A stretch of 10,155 bases of DNA from Kiloniellaceae bacterium (lineage in GTDB: Bacteria; Pseudomonadota; Alphaproteobacteria; Kiloniellales; Kiloniellaceae), in contig JANQKX010000750.1 in the NCBI GenBank assembly GCA_028280915.1, forward strand, positions 1 through 10,155, read 5' to 3'. Below are positions 1 through 5,776 of the stretch, in pieces. The translations under genes and the position numbers were made by a program. Position 1 is the first letter of the stretch; each line of letters opens with the position of its first letter. Below the pieces are notes generated by a model. It saw only the letters and a program-made list of their open reading frames with translations, did no database searches and was not told the origin of the DNA.

Positions 1-16
1 GGCAACGGAGGTTTTC

Positions 17-352
17 ATGCCACAAAAACTCAGCCCCGCCATGATCGCCGCCCTGATCCATTTCGGCCGAGCCGATGAAAACGGCTGGGCCCAGCCCAAG
101 TGGGTGACCAAACGAACCATGGCCGCCCTCGACAAGCGCCGTTTCATCTACCTGCGGCAGGTCGAGGCTCACAGCCGGCGCTTTTTCAGTGAAATCGGTG
201 ACGGTTTCCACTGGCAATCCGCTTGGCAAATCAAACGCTACCGCCTCACCACCGACGGCCGCCAGGCCCTGGACGCGGCGCTCGCCGCCAAACGCCAGAC
301 CCCCAAAAAACGGCCCAACAAAACCCCGGTTAACGCCGAGTCCACCCCCTAA
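17..352 (+). CDS. Small winged-helix-like protein of the phage element
   Basis: This 111-residue protein is not assigned to a named family. Residues about 5-90 read like a small winged helix-turn-helix: an N-terminal helix (LSPAMIAALIHFG), a second helical stretch (KRTMAALDKRRFIYLR), a basic strand region, then KRYRLTTDGRQALDAAL, which resembles the wing plus final helix of many small DNA-binding proteins (the YRLT..GR.AL pattern). The last 20 residues are Lys/Pro/Thr-rich and probably disordered. The ATG has a strong ribosome site, GGAGG at 7-11, five bases upstream. It is the first complete gene here, 18 bp ahead of the next and on the same strand, so it belongs to the element's rightward array. 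DNA binding is inferred from residue pattern only; a structural role is not excluded. Confidence 0.72.
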   Translation: MPQKLSPAMIAALIHFGRADENGWAQPKWVTKRTMAALDKRRFIYLRQVEAHSRRFFSEIGDGFHWQSAWQIKRYRLTTDGRQALDAALAAKRQTPKKRPNKTPVNAESTP

Positions 353-370
353 GCCAACAAGGAAGCCCTC

Positions 371-739
371 ATGTCCAAAGATGCCCATGCCTTCCCGTCC
401 TTTCCCACCTTCCTTGCCGCCGTGGAGGATGGGGACACCGCGCGGGACCTGACCAATGAATTGCACGCCGTCGTGAAGGAACTCTCCGAACGGGTGGAGC
501 GCTATGACGGCGGCAAACCAACGGCCAGCATCAGCCTGAAACTCACCTTGACCATGGACGCGCGCAAGCAGGTGGTCGTCAAGCCGGAAGTTAACATGAA
601 GCTGCCCAAGACCCCCCGGTCCAGCTCCCTTTTCTGGGCCACGGAAGACGGGAAACTCACCGCCCGCAATCCGAATCAGCCGGACATGTTCAAAACCGTC
701 GAGGCCCCGCCGGCCGAAACCCGCACCGCGACCGATTGA
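371..739 (+). CDS. Phage protein of unknown function, DUF2303 neighbour
   Basis: This 122-residue protein has the look of a family I recall beside DUF2303 genes in proteobacterial prophages. The N-terminus carries a short acidic segment (FLAAVEDGDTARDLTNELH), followed by a helical part with an alternating strand region (SISLKLTLTMDA, QVVVKPEVNMKLPK). The C-terminal half holds the most recognisable feature, SLFWATEDGKLTARNPNQPDM at about residues 85-106. No catalytic motif is visible and the role is unknown. The start ATG follows an AAGGAAG ribosome site at 359-365. The gene lies 18 bp after the preceding gene and its stop is 29 bp before the next chosen start, consistent with one operon. The family link is from memory and would need a profile search; that it is a real gene is well supported. 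Confidence 0.85.
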   Translation: MSKDAHAFPSFPTFLAAVEDGDTARDLTNELHAVVKELSERVERYDGGKPTASISLKLTLTMDARKQVVVKPEVNMKLPKTPRSSSLFWATEDGKLTARNPNQPDMFKTVEAPPAETRTATD

Positions 740-768
740 TTTTTCATTCCAGACAGAAAGGCCCCGCC

Positions 769-1716
769 ATGCCCAGCGACCAAGACACCCCCTTTATCGA
801 GCCCCGCGCCAGCGAAAACCAGGCGATCATCGACTTCGCCGAAGCTAATCTGAAGCCCGAATATCGGGAAATCGAGGAGGAAGCGACCGGCAAAAAAGCC
901 AACATCATGGTGTTGCCCAACGGCCACACCGTGCAGACACTGAAAAAGGTCTTTGATGAATACCGCACGGCCCCGGAACGCCGTGAGGGCCAAGCCCGCC
1001 TGGAAAGCCTGGAGTCCTTCATCGACCACACCAATCGCTTTAAGGACGACGGCTCGGCCATCTTCGCCCATGTGCCCACGGCCGAGCAAGCGCGGCTGAT
1101 TTCCGTCCTGGACTATCACCCGGCCGGCGCCGAGAGTTTACCCCGCTTCGGCAACCACCGGGGCCTTTATGACTTTCCGGTCAGCACCGAATGGCAGACC
1201 TGGCAGAAGGTCGACAAAAAGCCCATGGAACAGGGGGACTTCGCCGCCTTCTTGGAAGACCATATCGGCGACGTGATCGACCCGCCCCGGGACGGGGACG
1301 ATAGCGATCCCCTTCGCGGCTTGAAAGAGCGCCTTAGCGGGCGCTTTGCCGGGCCGGGCAAGATGATGGAGATTTCCAAGGGCCTGGACATCAAGTCGTC
1401 CGACCGGGTGCGCAACATCGTGCGGCTGGATACCGGCGAAATCGACGCGACCTTTACCAGCGAGCATCAAGATGCCAACGGCGAAAAACTCATTGTGCCC
1501 AACCTCTTTGTCATCGCCATCCCGGTCTTTCAACATGGCACGATGTATCGCCTGGCGGTGCGCCTGCGCTACCGCAAACAAGGTGGGGGCCTTCTCTGGT
1601 CCTTCAACCTTTGGCGCGCCGACCTGGCCTTTCAAGACGCCATCACCGAGGCCCTGACCACGGTCGGAGAAAAAACCGGCCTGCCCGTTTATCGCGGCCG
1701 TCCGGAAGACAAATGA
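769..1716 (+). CDS. DUF2303 family protein (YfdQ-like)
   Basis: This 315-residue protein matches the DUF2303 / YfdQ family found in prophages, often near recombination or early genes; its biochemical function is unknown. Supporting segments are SLESFIDHTNRFKDDGSAIFA (about 80-100), the DYHPAG / PRFGNHR / FPVSTEWQTW block (115-145), FAAFLEDHIGDV (159-170), and a C-terminal beta-rich part with LFVIAIPVF, MYRLAVRLRYR and LLWSFNLWRADLAF (246-289). An upstream in-frame TTG at 736 overlaps the previous stop, but the ATG at 769 is preferred: it has AGAAAGG at 754-760 as ribosome site and the protein then begins MPSDQDTPF. No signal peptide or membrane segment is present. Its stop overlaps the start of a small downstream reading frame by four bases (ATGA). 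Confidence 0.92.
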   Translation: MPSDQDTPFIEPRASENQAIIDFAEANLKPEYREIEEEATGKKANIMVLPNGHTVQTLKKVFDEYRTAPERREGQARLESLESFIDHTNRFKDDGSAIFAHVPTAEQARLISVLDYHPAGAESLPRFGNHRGLYDFPVSTEWQTWQKVDKKPMEQGDFAAFLEDHIGDVIDPPRDGDDSDPLRGLKERLSGRFAGPGKMMEISKGLDIKSSDRVRNIVRLDTGEIDATFTSEHQDANGEKLIVPNLFVIAIPVFQHGTMYRLAVRLRYRKQGGGLLWSFNLWRADLAFQDAITEALTTVGEKTGLPVYRGRPEDK

Positions 1717-1844
1717 CCCTCCTGGTCACCTTCATCATCGCCGATTTCATCATCGCCGCCGGCTTGGGGCTTTATGCCCGCCGCGCGGCCCTCCACCCCC
1801 GCGAAAGGAAAAGCCATCATGCCCCACCAAGTTCCCAGCCTTGA
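1713..1844 (+). CDS. Small one-pass membrane peptide
   Basis: This is a 43-residue reading frame whose ATG overlaps the DUF2303 stop as ATGA, an arrangement typical of translational coupling. GGAAG at 1704-1708 could serve as ribosome site. Residues about 2-22 (TLLVTFIIADFIIAAGLGLYA) form one hydrophobic segment able to cross a membrane; it is followed by a basic tail (RRAALHPRERKSHH), so the positive-inside rule predicts the C-terminus in the cytoplasm. The last 26 bases overlap the start of the next gene in another frame. The size and layout recall small phage membrane proteins such as holin-like or spanin-like peptides, but no family is recognised. Expression is not proven; the hydrophobic stretch and coupled start are the only support. 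Confidence 0.5.
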   Translation: MTLLVTFIIADFIIAAGLGLYARRAALHPRERKSHHAPPSSQP

Positions 1845-3171
1845 AGAACACCAAGAATTGGAAGGTACGGTCGATGCCTTGGAGACCAAGGTCCAGGCCG
1901 TCGCCGACCGGATCGAGGAGATCAACGACGCGGCGTCCCAACTGGCGACCAACTTGACCGCCGGGCTCAACAGTCTCGACGAGGTGAAAACCAAAATCGA
2001 AGAACTGGCCGCCAAGGTGGACGGCACTGGCCCCGATGGTGGTAACGGCGATGCCGGCGCCCCCGGCGGTCCGGGCGAGCCCCCCACCACGGAGCCCCCC
2101 ACCCCAGAGCCGCCCGTTACGGAGCCGCCCAGCGTCGAGCCCCAGCCGATGACCCTGCGGACCCGCATCGTGGCAAGCCCGCGGGACTGGCTGCAATCGG
2201 TGGCGGAGCGCCAGCCCGGCGATCTGAATTGGATGGAGGACGGGGTCTATCCGCCCGTGAAATTCAACGCGCCCCGGGTTTCCGCTGAGGTTATGGGCAC
2301 GGCCGCCCATCCCATCATCTGGCGCGCCAAAAACGGCCGGGGCCGGGTGGTGGTGCGCGGGGAGCGCAGCGACAAACCGCCGGTGGAAATCAAGGCCGGC
2401 GATGAATTGGCTTTTTATCATCTGGGCTTCGAGGGCATCGGCTCCGGCAACGACGCCAGCGCCGGCGTGCTGGCCACCCATGACGTGAACACGGGCGCGG
2501 GCATCGGCTATCGCCCGCAAGACTTCGTCAAGCGGGTCTACCTGATCGGCTGCGACGTCACCGGCCGGGGCAAGGACGGCATCAAGTTCGCCACCGCCCG
2601 GCAGATCGCCATCGTGGGCTGCCGCGTCGTCTCCCCCCAAATCGACCAGGAGGGCATCGACGGGGTCACCCTGCACAGCGCCCTGATCGCCTATAACGAG
2701 GTCGTGGCCGGGGGCAAGACCGCCCTCACGGTCAAGCTGGGCGCCCGCCGGGGATGGGTGCACCACAACATCCTGCGCACGAAACAGGGCTATACGGGCA
2801 GCACCTGCGGCGGCCACGGCAAATCCTACGTCAACCGGCCCTTCCCGGACGGCCTGCTGGGGGCTCACCACACCACCGGGGTCTGGGAATGGAACTGGTG
2901 CCGCGGCACAGGCAATCACGGCCTGTTCTTGGCCGGGGCGCAGAATTGCACCGTCCGCAACAGCTGGATTCCCGGCGGCATCCATGAAGAGCCCGGCAAG
3001 TCGGCGGCCGAGCCCTGGCCCAGCGTCGGCAACACCATCGAAAACATTTGGGAGCGGGACCCCACGCCCGACGAGTTGGCCACCATCGGCCCCGACGCCC
3101 TGCCCGACGACTACCTGGACCTGGCCAAACTCCGCGCCCAGATCCCGCCCATCGACGACAGCTGGCGCTAA
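1819..3171 (+). CDS. Coiled-coil / Pro-rich linker / parallel beta-helix protein
   Basis: This 450-residue protein has three parts. Residues about 8-68 form a heptad-rich coiled coil (LEEHQELEGTVDALETKV onward). Residues about 69-110 are a flexible linker, first Gly-rich and collagen-like (GPDGGNGDAGAPGGPG), then TEPP/PEPP repeats. Residues about 113-410 look like a right-handed parallel beta-helix: the stretch with GDLNWMEDGVY, GTAAHPIIWRAK and GRVVVRG is the N-terminal turn pattern of pectate-lyase and chondroitinase-B/alginate-lyase (PL6-like) proteins, and it is followed by rung-like repeats (RVYLIGCDVTG, QIAIVGCRVVS, GWVHHNILR, NCTVRNSWI). No signal peptide is seen. An in-frame ATG lies at 1774, but the ATG at 1819 has AAAGGAAAA upstream and fits better. 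Trimerising coiled coil plus beta-helix suggests a tailspike-like carbohydrate-binding or depolymerising protein; the enzymatic activity is inference and I cannot assign catalytic residues. Confidence 0.85.
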   Translation: MPHQVPSLEEHQELEGTVDALETKVQAVADRIEEINDAASQLATNLTAGLNSLDEVKTKIEELAAKVDGTGPDGGNGDAGAPGGPGEPPTTEPPTPEPPVTEPPSVEPQPMTLRTRIVASPRDWLQSVAERQPGDLNWMEDGVYPPVKFNAPRVSAEVMGTAAHPIIWRAKNGRGRVVVRGERSDKPPVEIKAGDELAFYHLGFEGIGSGNDASAGVLATHDVNTGAGIGYRPQDFVKRVYLIGCDVTGRGKDGIKFATARQIAIVGCRVVSPQIDQEGIDGVTLHSALIAYNEVVAGGKTALTVKLGARRGWVHHNILRTKQGYTGSTCGGHGKSYVNRPFPDGLLGAHHTTGVWEWNWCRGTGNHGLFLAGAQNCTVRNSWIPGGIHEEPGKSAAEPWPSVGNTIENIWERDPTPDELATIGPDALPDDYLDLAKLRAQIPPIDDSWR

Positions 3172-3178
3172 CCCACCC

Positions 3179-3207
3179 GGCCCGGCGCCCGTAGCGGCGG
3201 CCGGGCC
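3179..3207. repeat. GC-rich inverted repeat after the beta-helix gene
   Basis: GGCCCGG (3179-3185) and CCGGGCC (3201-3207) form a perfect 7-bp stem around a 15-base loop, starting 7 bases after the beta-helix stop codon. There is no T tract, so it is not a standard intrinsic terminator. It may slow polymerase, protect the upstream mRNA end, or be chance in GC-rich DNA. Confidence 0.35.
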
Positions 3208-3226
3208 ACCCTTTCGGGAGATGATC

Positions 3227-3454
3227 ATGATCCGTCAAAACCTGGTCGTTGAGCAACAGGCCGACCACCATCAAATCCGCTATGTGGCGCCGGTCAAGCC
3301 CGGCGATCCGCCGGCGCCGGAACACTGGACCTATTGCGCCAGCCGGGACACCGCCCTGGGGATCGCCCAGGCCCTGATGGACAAGGGCCATCGGGTTTTT
3401 GTCTATCGCCTGGTCGCCCAATCGGTTGAACTGGACATGGAAGCGGGGGAATGA
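3227..3454 (+). CDS. Small protein, paralogue 1 of a pair
   Basis: This 75-residue protein is of unknown function. It begins MIRQNLVVEQQADHHQIRYV. Two ATGs lie close together (3221 and 3227); the second is chosen because CGGGAG at 3215-3220 then sits six bases upstream, while it would abut the first. The middle has a Pro-rich turn (KPGDPPAPEHW), followed by a predicted helix (DTALGIAQALMDKG) and strand (HRVFVYRLV), and an acidic end. The segment from A43 to V59 resembles the next gene's product (seven identical residues of 17 without a gap), and both share an RY near the N-terminus. No membrane segment or catalytic motif is visible. The beta-alpha-beta order might indicate a small protein-protein or nucleic-acid binding fold, but this is speculation. 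Confidence 0.75.
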   Translation: MIRQNLVVEQQADHHQIRYVAPVKPGDPPAPEHWTYCASRDTALGIAQALMDKGHRVFVYRLVAQSVELDMEAGE

Positions 3455-3488
3455 TGGGCGCCGCCACCACCACATAGGAAGCAAGCCA

Positions 3489-3734
3489 ATGCCGGACAGA
3501 GACCTGAAAGTTGACACCAATTCGACGCGCTACCTGGTCCGCCATTTGGTGCGCGGATCAACGCCGGAGCGGGTCAAAAGCTTCTCCAATCTGAAAGCCG
3601 CCCTTGCCCGCGCCCGGTCCCTCCACGCCCAGGGCTATTGGGTCAGCGTGGACCAGCGCATCGCCTGGCAGGAGCTAGCCGATCTGGATGACCCGGGGGC
3701 GGAAGGGCAGGGGACGGAGGGAGAGGACGATTGA
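3489..3734 (+). CDS. Small protein, paralogue 2 of a pair
   Basis: This 81-residue protein is not recognised as a named family. The order is a basic, beta-like N-terminal part (TRYLVRHLVRG), a helix (SNLKAALARARSLHAQG), a strand (YWVSVDQRIAW) and a strongly acidic C-terminal tail rich in Asp, Glu and Gly. Residues A38-V54 align without gaps with A43-V59 of the preceding gene's product, and the downstream R..A...EL pattern also recurs, so the two may descend from a tandem duplication. The ATG at 3489 has AGGAAG at 3477-3482. A longer frame from 3399 would overlap the previous gene and lacks support. The stop overlaps the next gene's TTG start, which suggests translational coupling with the DNA-binding protein and integrase. 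Confidence 0.8.
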   Translation: MPDRDLKVDTNSTRYLVRHLVRGSTPERVKSFSNLKAALARARSLHAQGYWVSVDQRIAWQELADLDDPGAEGQGTEGEDD

Positions 3735-4039
3735 ACGCCCCCAGCCCCCTCTCCGCCGCACCGCCCCCGCGCCGTTCCTCCATCCCCGAGGGGTCTTGGC
3801 CCAGGGGCATGAAGGCCGCCATGGCGGCGGCCTATGTGGGGCTTTCGGAAACCGTCTTTCGCCAAGAGGTGGCCAAGGATGCCCGCCTCCAGCCCACCTG
3901 GATCACCCGGGGCCGCCAGATCTGGCTGAAAGACCAGCTGGACACCTGGCTTGACGCCAAGGCCGGCCTGACCCCACAATCCAAACCAGCGGAGGGAGAG
4001 ACCGGCTGGGGCAAGACCTGGGATGACGAAGAAAGTTAA
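3731..4039 (+). CDS. Helix-turn-helix DNA-binding protein, excisionase/AlpA-like
   Basis: This 102-residue protein carries an AlpA/excisionase-type (MerR-like) winged helix domain at about residues 23-75: WPRGMKAAMAAAYVGLSETVF is the helix-turn-helix, RQEVAKD leads into a wing (TWITRGRQIWLKDQ), and LDTWLDA is the closing helix. Such proteins bind near attachment sites and act as recombination directionality factors or regulators of the neighbouring integrase, and their placement directly before an integrase gene is common. The TTG start at 3731 overlaps the previous stop as TTGA and has GGAGG at 3716-3720 upstream. An ATG at 3809 (76 residues) would trim most of the Pro/Ser-rich N-terminus but also the WPRG lead-in to the domain, so it is less likely. 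The gene's end overlaps the integrase start by 17 bases. Confidence 0.85.
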   Translation: MNAPSPLSAAPPPRRSSIPEGSWPRGMKAAMAAAYVGLSETVFRQEVAKDARLQPTWITRGRQIWLKDQLDTWLDAKAGLTPQSKPAEGETGWGKTWDDEES

Positions 4040-5087
4040 GCTGCCCTATTTGACCAGCACCCGCGGCAAAGCCGGCGCGGCTTATTATTATTACCGCCGC
4101 GGCGGCCAATGGGTCCCCATCAAGAGTGCCGACGGCAGCTTTCCCCCACCCCACGATCCGGCATTCATGGCGGCTTACACGCGCATTCACCAAAGCTTTG
4201 AGCACGCACCCGACAGCCACCGGGGCGCCGCCGGCACCATGGCTGCCCTGATCGAGCACTTTCTGGACAGCCCGGAATACAAGCAGTTGTCCGATCCCAG
4301 CCGCTATGAATACCGGCGCTATTTGGACCAGATCAAGCGGGCCATGGGCTCCAAGCCCGTGGCCACCATGCCGCCCGAGCGGGTCCTGGCCTTCCGCGAT
4401 CGCTACCAGGACCGGCCCCGCACGGCCAATTACGTGGTTTCCGTCCTGCGCCGGCTCATGGCCTTCGCCTTGCAGCGGGGCTATCGCCCCGACCAGGTCA
4501 ACCCGGCCGCCGGCATCAAGCCTTTGAAAACCAGCGGCCGCGGCCATCGCGCCTGGGAGGAGGGGGAGATCAAAAAGTTCCGGGACCACTGGCCCAAGGA
4601 AAGCCTGCAACGGGTGGCTTTTGAACTGCTGTTGAACACGGGCCAGCGGGGCGGGGACGTGGCGGCCATGACCCGGGGCCAGTATGACGGGCAGGTCATC
4701 CGCTTGACCCAAAGGAAGACCGGCGAGCGGCTGATCATTCCCGCCAGTGAAACCCTGACGGCGGTGCTGGACCCCTGGCTCGCGACCCACAAGAACCTGG
4801 TGATTCTCACCACCCGAAAGGGCACGGGCCTCAACATTTATTACTTCCGCCACATGCTGCGGGATGCCTTCGACGACGCCGGCCTGCCTAAGGATTGCGA
4901 CGCCCATGGTTTGCGCTACACCGCCGCCACGGTCTTGAAGGAACTGGGCTGCGACTGGGAGGACATCGGCGCCATCACCGGCCACGCCACCGTGGAGATG
5001 GTCCGCAAATACACTAAGAAAAAGCGGCGCGCCACGGTTGCAATCGCCCGCCTAAATCGGGCCGAAAAGAACAGGAACAGAACATAA
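4023..5087 (+). CDS. int: Tyrosine recombinase (phage-type integrase)
   Basis: This 354-residue enzyme is expected to cut and rejoin DNA between the phage attachment site and the host site in the adjacent tRNA-Arg gene. Residues about 70-165 are the SAM-like core-binding domain (MAALIEHFLDSPEYK to RLMAFALQRGYRPDQVNPA). The catalytic domain follows from about 175, with all expected active-site residues visible: Arg209 (NTGQRGGDV), Lys232 (LTQRKTGE), His295 and Arg298 (HGLRYTAA), His321 (ITGHAT) and the nucleophile Tyr330 (VRKYTKKK). The N-terminal 60 residues (YYYYRRGGQW) are probably an arm-type DNA-binding region. Length is normal for phage integrases and the gene looks intact. The ATG lies inside the end of the helix-turn-helix gene in another frame, indicating coupled expression. 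The stop is 90 bp from the tRNA 3' end. Confidence 0.97.
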   Translation: MTKKVKLPYLTSTRGKAGAAYYYYRRGGQWVPIKSADGSFPPPHDPAFMAAYTRIHQSFEHAPDSHRGAAGTMAALIEHFLDSPEYKQLSDPSRYEYRRYLDQIKRAMGSKPVATMPPERVLAFRDRYQDRPRTANYVVSVLRRLMAFALQRGYRPDQVNPAAGIKPLKTSGRGHRAWEEGEIKKFRDHWPKESLQRVAFELLLNTGQRGGDVAAMTRGQYDGQVIRLTQRKTGERLIIPASETLTAVLDPWLATHKNLVILTTRKGTGLNIYYFRHMLRDAFDDAGLPKDCDAHGLRYTAATVLKELGCDWEDIGAITGHATVEMVRKYTKKKRRATVAIARLNRAEKNRNRT

Positions 5088-5089
5088 AC

Positions 5090-5120
5090 TGCAAACACTT
5101 CCTGACAAAAGTGCAAACAC
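5090..5120 (+). repeat. TGCAAACAC direct repeats, candidate integrase arm sites
   Basis: TGCAAACAC occurs at 5090-5098 and again at 5112-5120, with a start-to-start distance of 22 bp (about two helical turns). Both copies lie between the integrase stop and the tRNA 3' end, where arm-type integrase or excisionase sites are normally found. Function is inferred from position. Confidence 0.45.
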
Positions 5121-5176
5121 CTAAAACGGCTGTCCCCAAAACATCCCGATTTACCTAAGAAATTCAAGCCCCTAAA

Positions 5177-5210
5177 TGGCGCGCCCGGGAAGATTCGAAC
5201 TCCCAACCTC
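5177..5210. other. Probable attachment site in the tRNA 3' half
   Basis: Tyrosine recombinases adjoining a tRNA gene usually recombine in its T-arm to 3'-end segment and restore the tRNA on insertion. The element lies left of 5177, so the chromosome-element junction should fall within or just beyond this segment. The exact core cannot be set because the second copy, expected at the far end of the element, is outside the window; I saw no second copy inside it. Confidence 0.5.
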
Positions 5211-5253
5211 CTGATCCGTAGTCAGGTGCTCTATCCAGTTGGGCTACGGGCGC
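5177..5253 (-). tRNA. tRNA-Arg (anticodon ACG)
   Basis: On the minus strand this reads as a complete 77-base tRNA including an encoded CCA end. The acceptor stem GCGCCCG (5253-5247) pairs with CGGGCGC, followed by the discriminator G and CCA at 5179-5177. The anticodon arm is CCTGA-CTACGGA-TCAGG, giving anticodon ACG, which decodes CGN arginine codons after deamination to inosine. The T arm contains GTTCGAATC. The 3' end faces the integrase, so the gene is the probable integration site, and it remains intact. No classic terminator is seen beyond the 3' end; insertion of the element may have displaced it. Confidence 0.98.
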
Positions 5254-5776
5254 TGGTTTTGGCGGTGGTCTGATGGACCCGCCGGGGCCGAAGCGGGCGG
5301 ACATTACTCGAAGCGCTTTGCCCTTGCAAGCGTCCGCTGGGTCCTTTTTTGGCTTTTCTTTTAGTTTCGCCGGCAGAGGCCGCGCTGTGGGCGGTCATCT
5401 TGGGGCGCCATCCTACGGTGTCATCCGGGGGGACTGTTTAAGGAGGGCTCTTTGGGAGGGGCGTCATCGGTCCTGGTCTCGAGGCCGTCTTGGGCCTATG
5501 CCCGCAGGTGATACGACGTTCGGGTTTGTGCGCAAGCCGCGGCGCGGCTGCGGGGCCGTCCAGATGTCGCTTGTTTTCGCCGGGTGCGGGCCGCTAAACT
5601 GCGCGCCGCTCCATCGCCCGTCCCGTGCCGGCTCGGTCGGGCCGCTGTCGGCTCTTGGGGTTGGGGAGGTCCTGCCGGGAGGAAATCAAATCTAAATGGT
5701 TGGTGTCACTGGTCTTTTTCTTGGTTCGGACGGGGCCACAGCGCCCAGGGGCGCAGGCGGTTTGCGTTTTTTCCTA
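5254..5776. other. Gene-free stretch between tRNA-Arg and lipoprotein gene
   Basis: About 520 bp with no convincing gene. An open frame of 140 codons (5273-5695, plus strand) lacks a ribosome site and has a Gly/Arg/Pro/Cys-rich composition unlike the neighbouring proteins. The stretch contains the candidate tRNA promoter on the minus strand and must contain the lipoprotein gene's promoter, but I could not pick one reliably. A GGGAGG sequence at 5677-5682 lies ahead of an ATG at 5696 in the lipoprotein frame. Confidence 0.6.
5301..5329 (-). promoter_or_regulatory. Candidate promoter of tRNA-Arg
   Basis: On the minus strand TTGCAA (5329-5324) and TAATGT (5306-5301) are separated by 17 bases. 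Transcription would start near 5294 and give a leader of about 40 bases before the tRNA. The -10 box is a weak match to consensus, so this is a candidate only. Confidence 0.35.

Noticed and set aside
736..768. Upstream TTG start for the DUF2303 gene
   Set aside because: The ATG at 769 has a better-placed ribosome site and fits the expected N-terminus.
2078..2147. Tandem GAGCC(C/G)CC-like nucleotide repeats
   Set aside because: They encode the TEPP/PEPP linker of the beta-helix protein and need no separate explanation.
1750..3228. Long minus-strand open frame of 492 codons opposite the beta-helix gene
   Set aside because: Its product is low-complexity Gly/Ala/Val-rich, a typical antisense shadow in GC-rich DNA. 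The plus-strand frame has a ribosome site, coherent domains and operon context.
3903..4985. Minus-strand open frame of 360 codons opposite the integrase
   Set aside because: The plus strand encodes an integrase with every catalytic residue, so this is an antisense shadow.
5273..5695. Open frame of 140 codons between tRNA-Arg and the lipoprotein gene
   Set aside because: No ribosome site, low-complexity Gly/Arg/Pro/Cys-rich product, no recognisable domain, and it overlaps the likely tRNA promoter.
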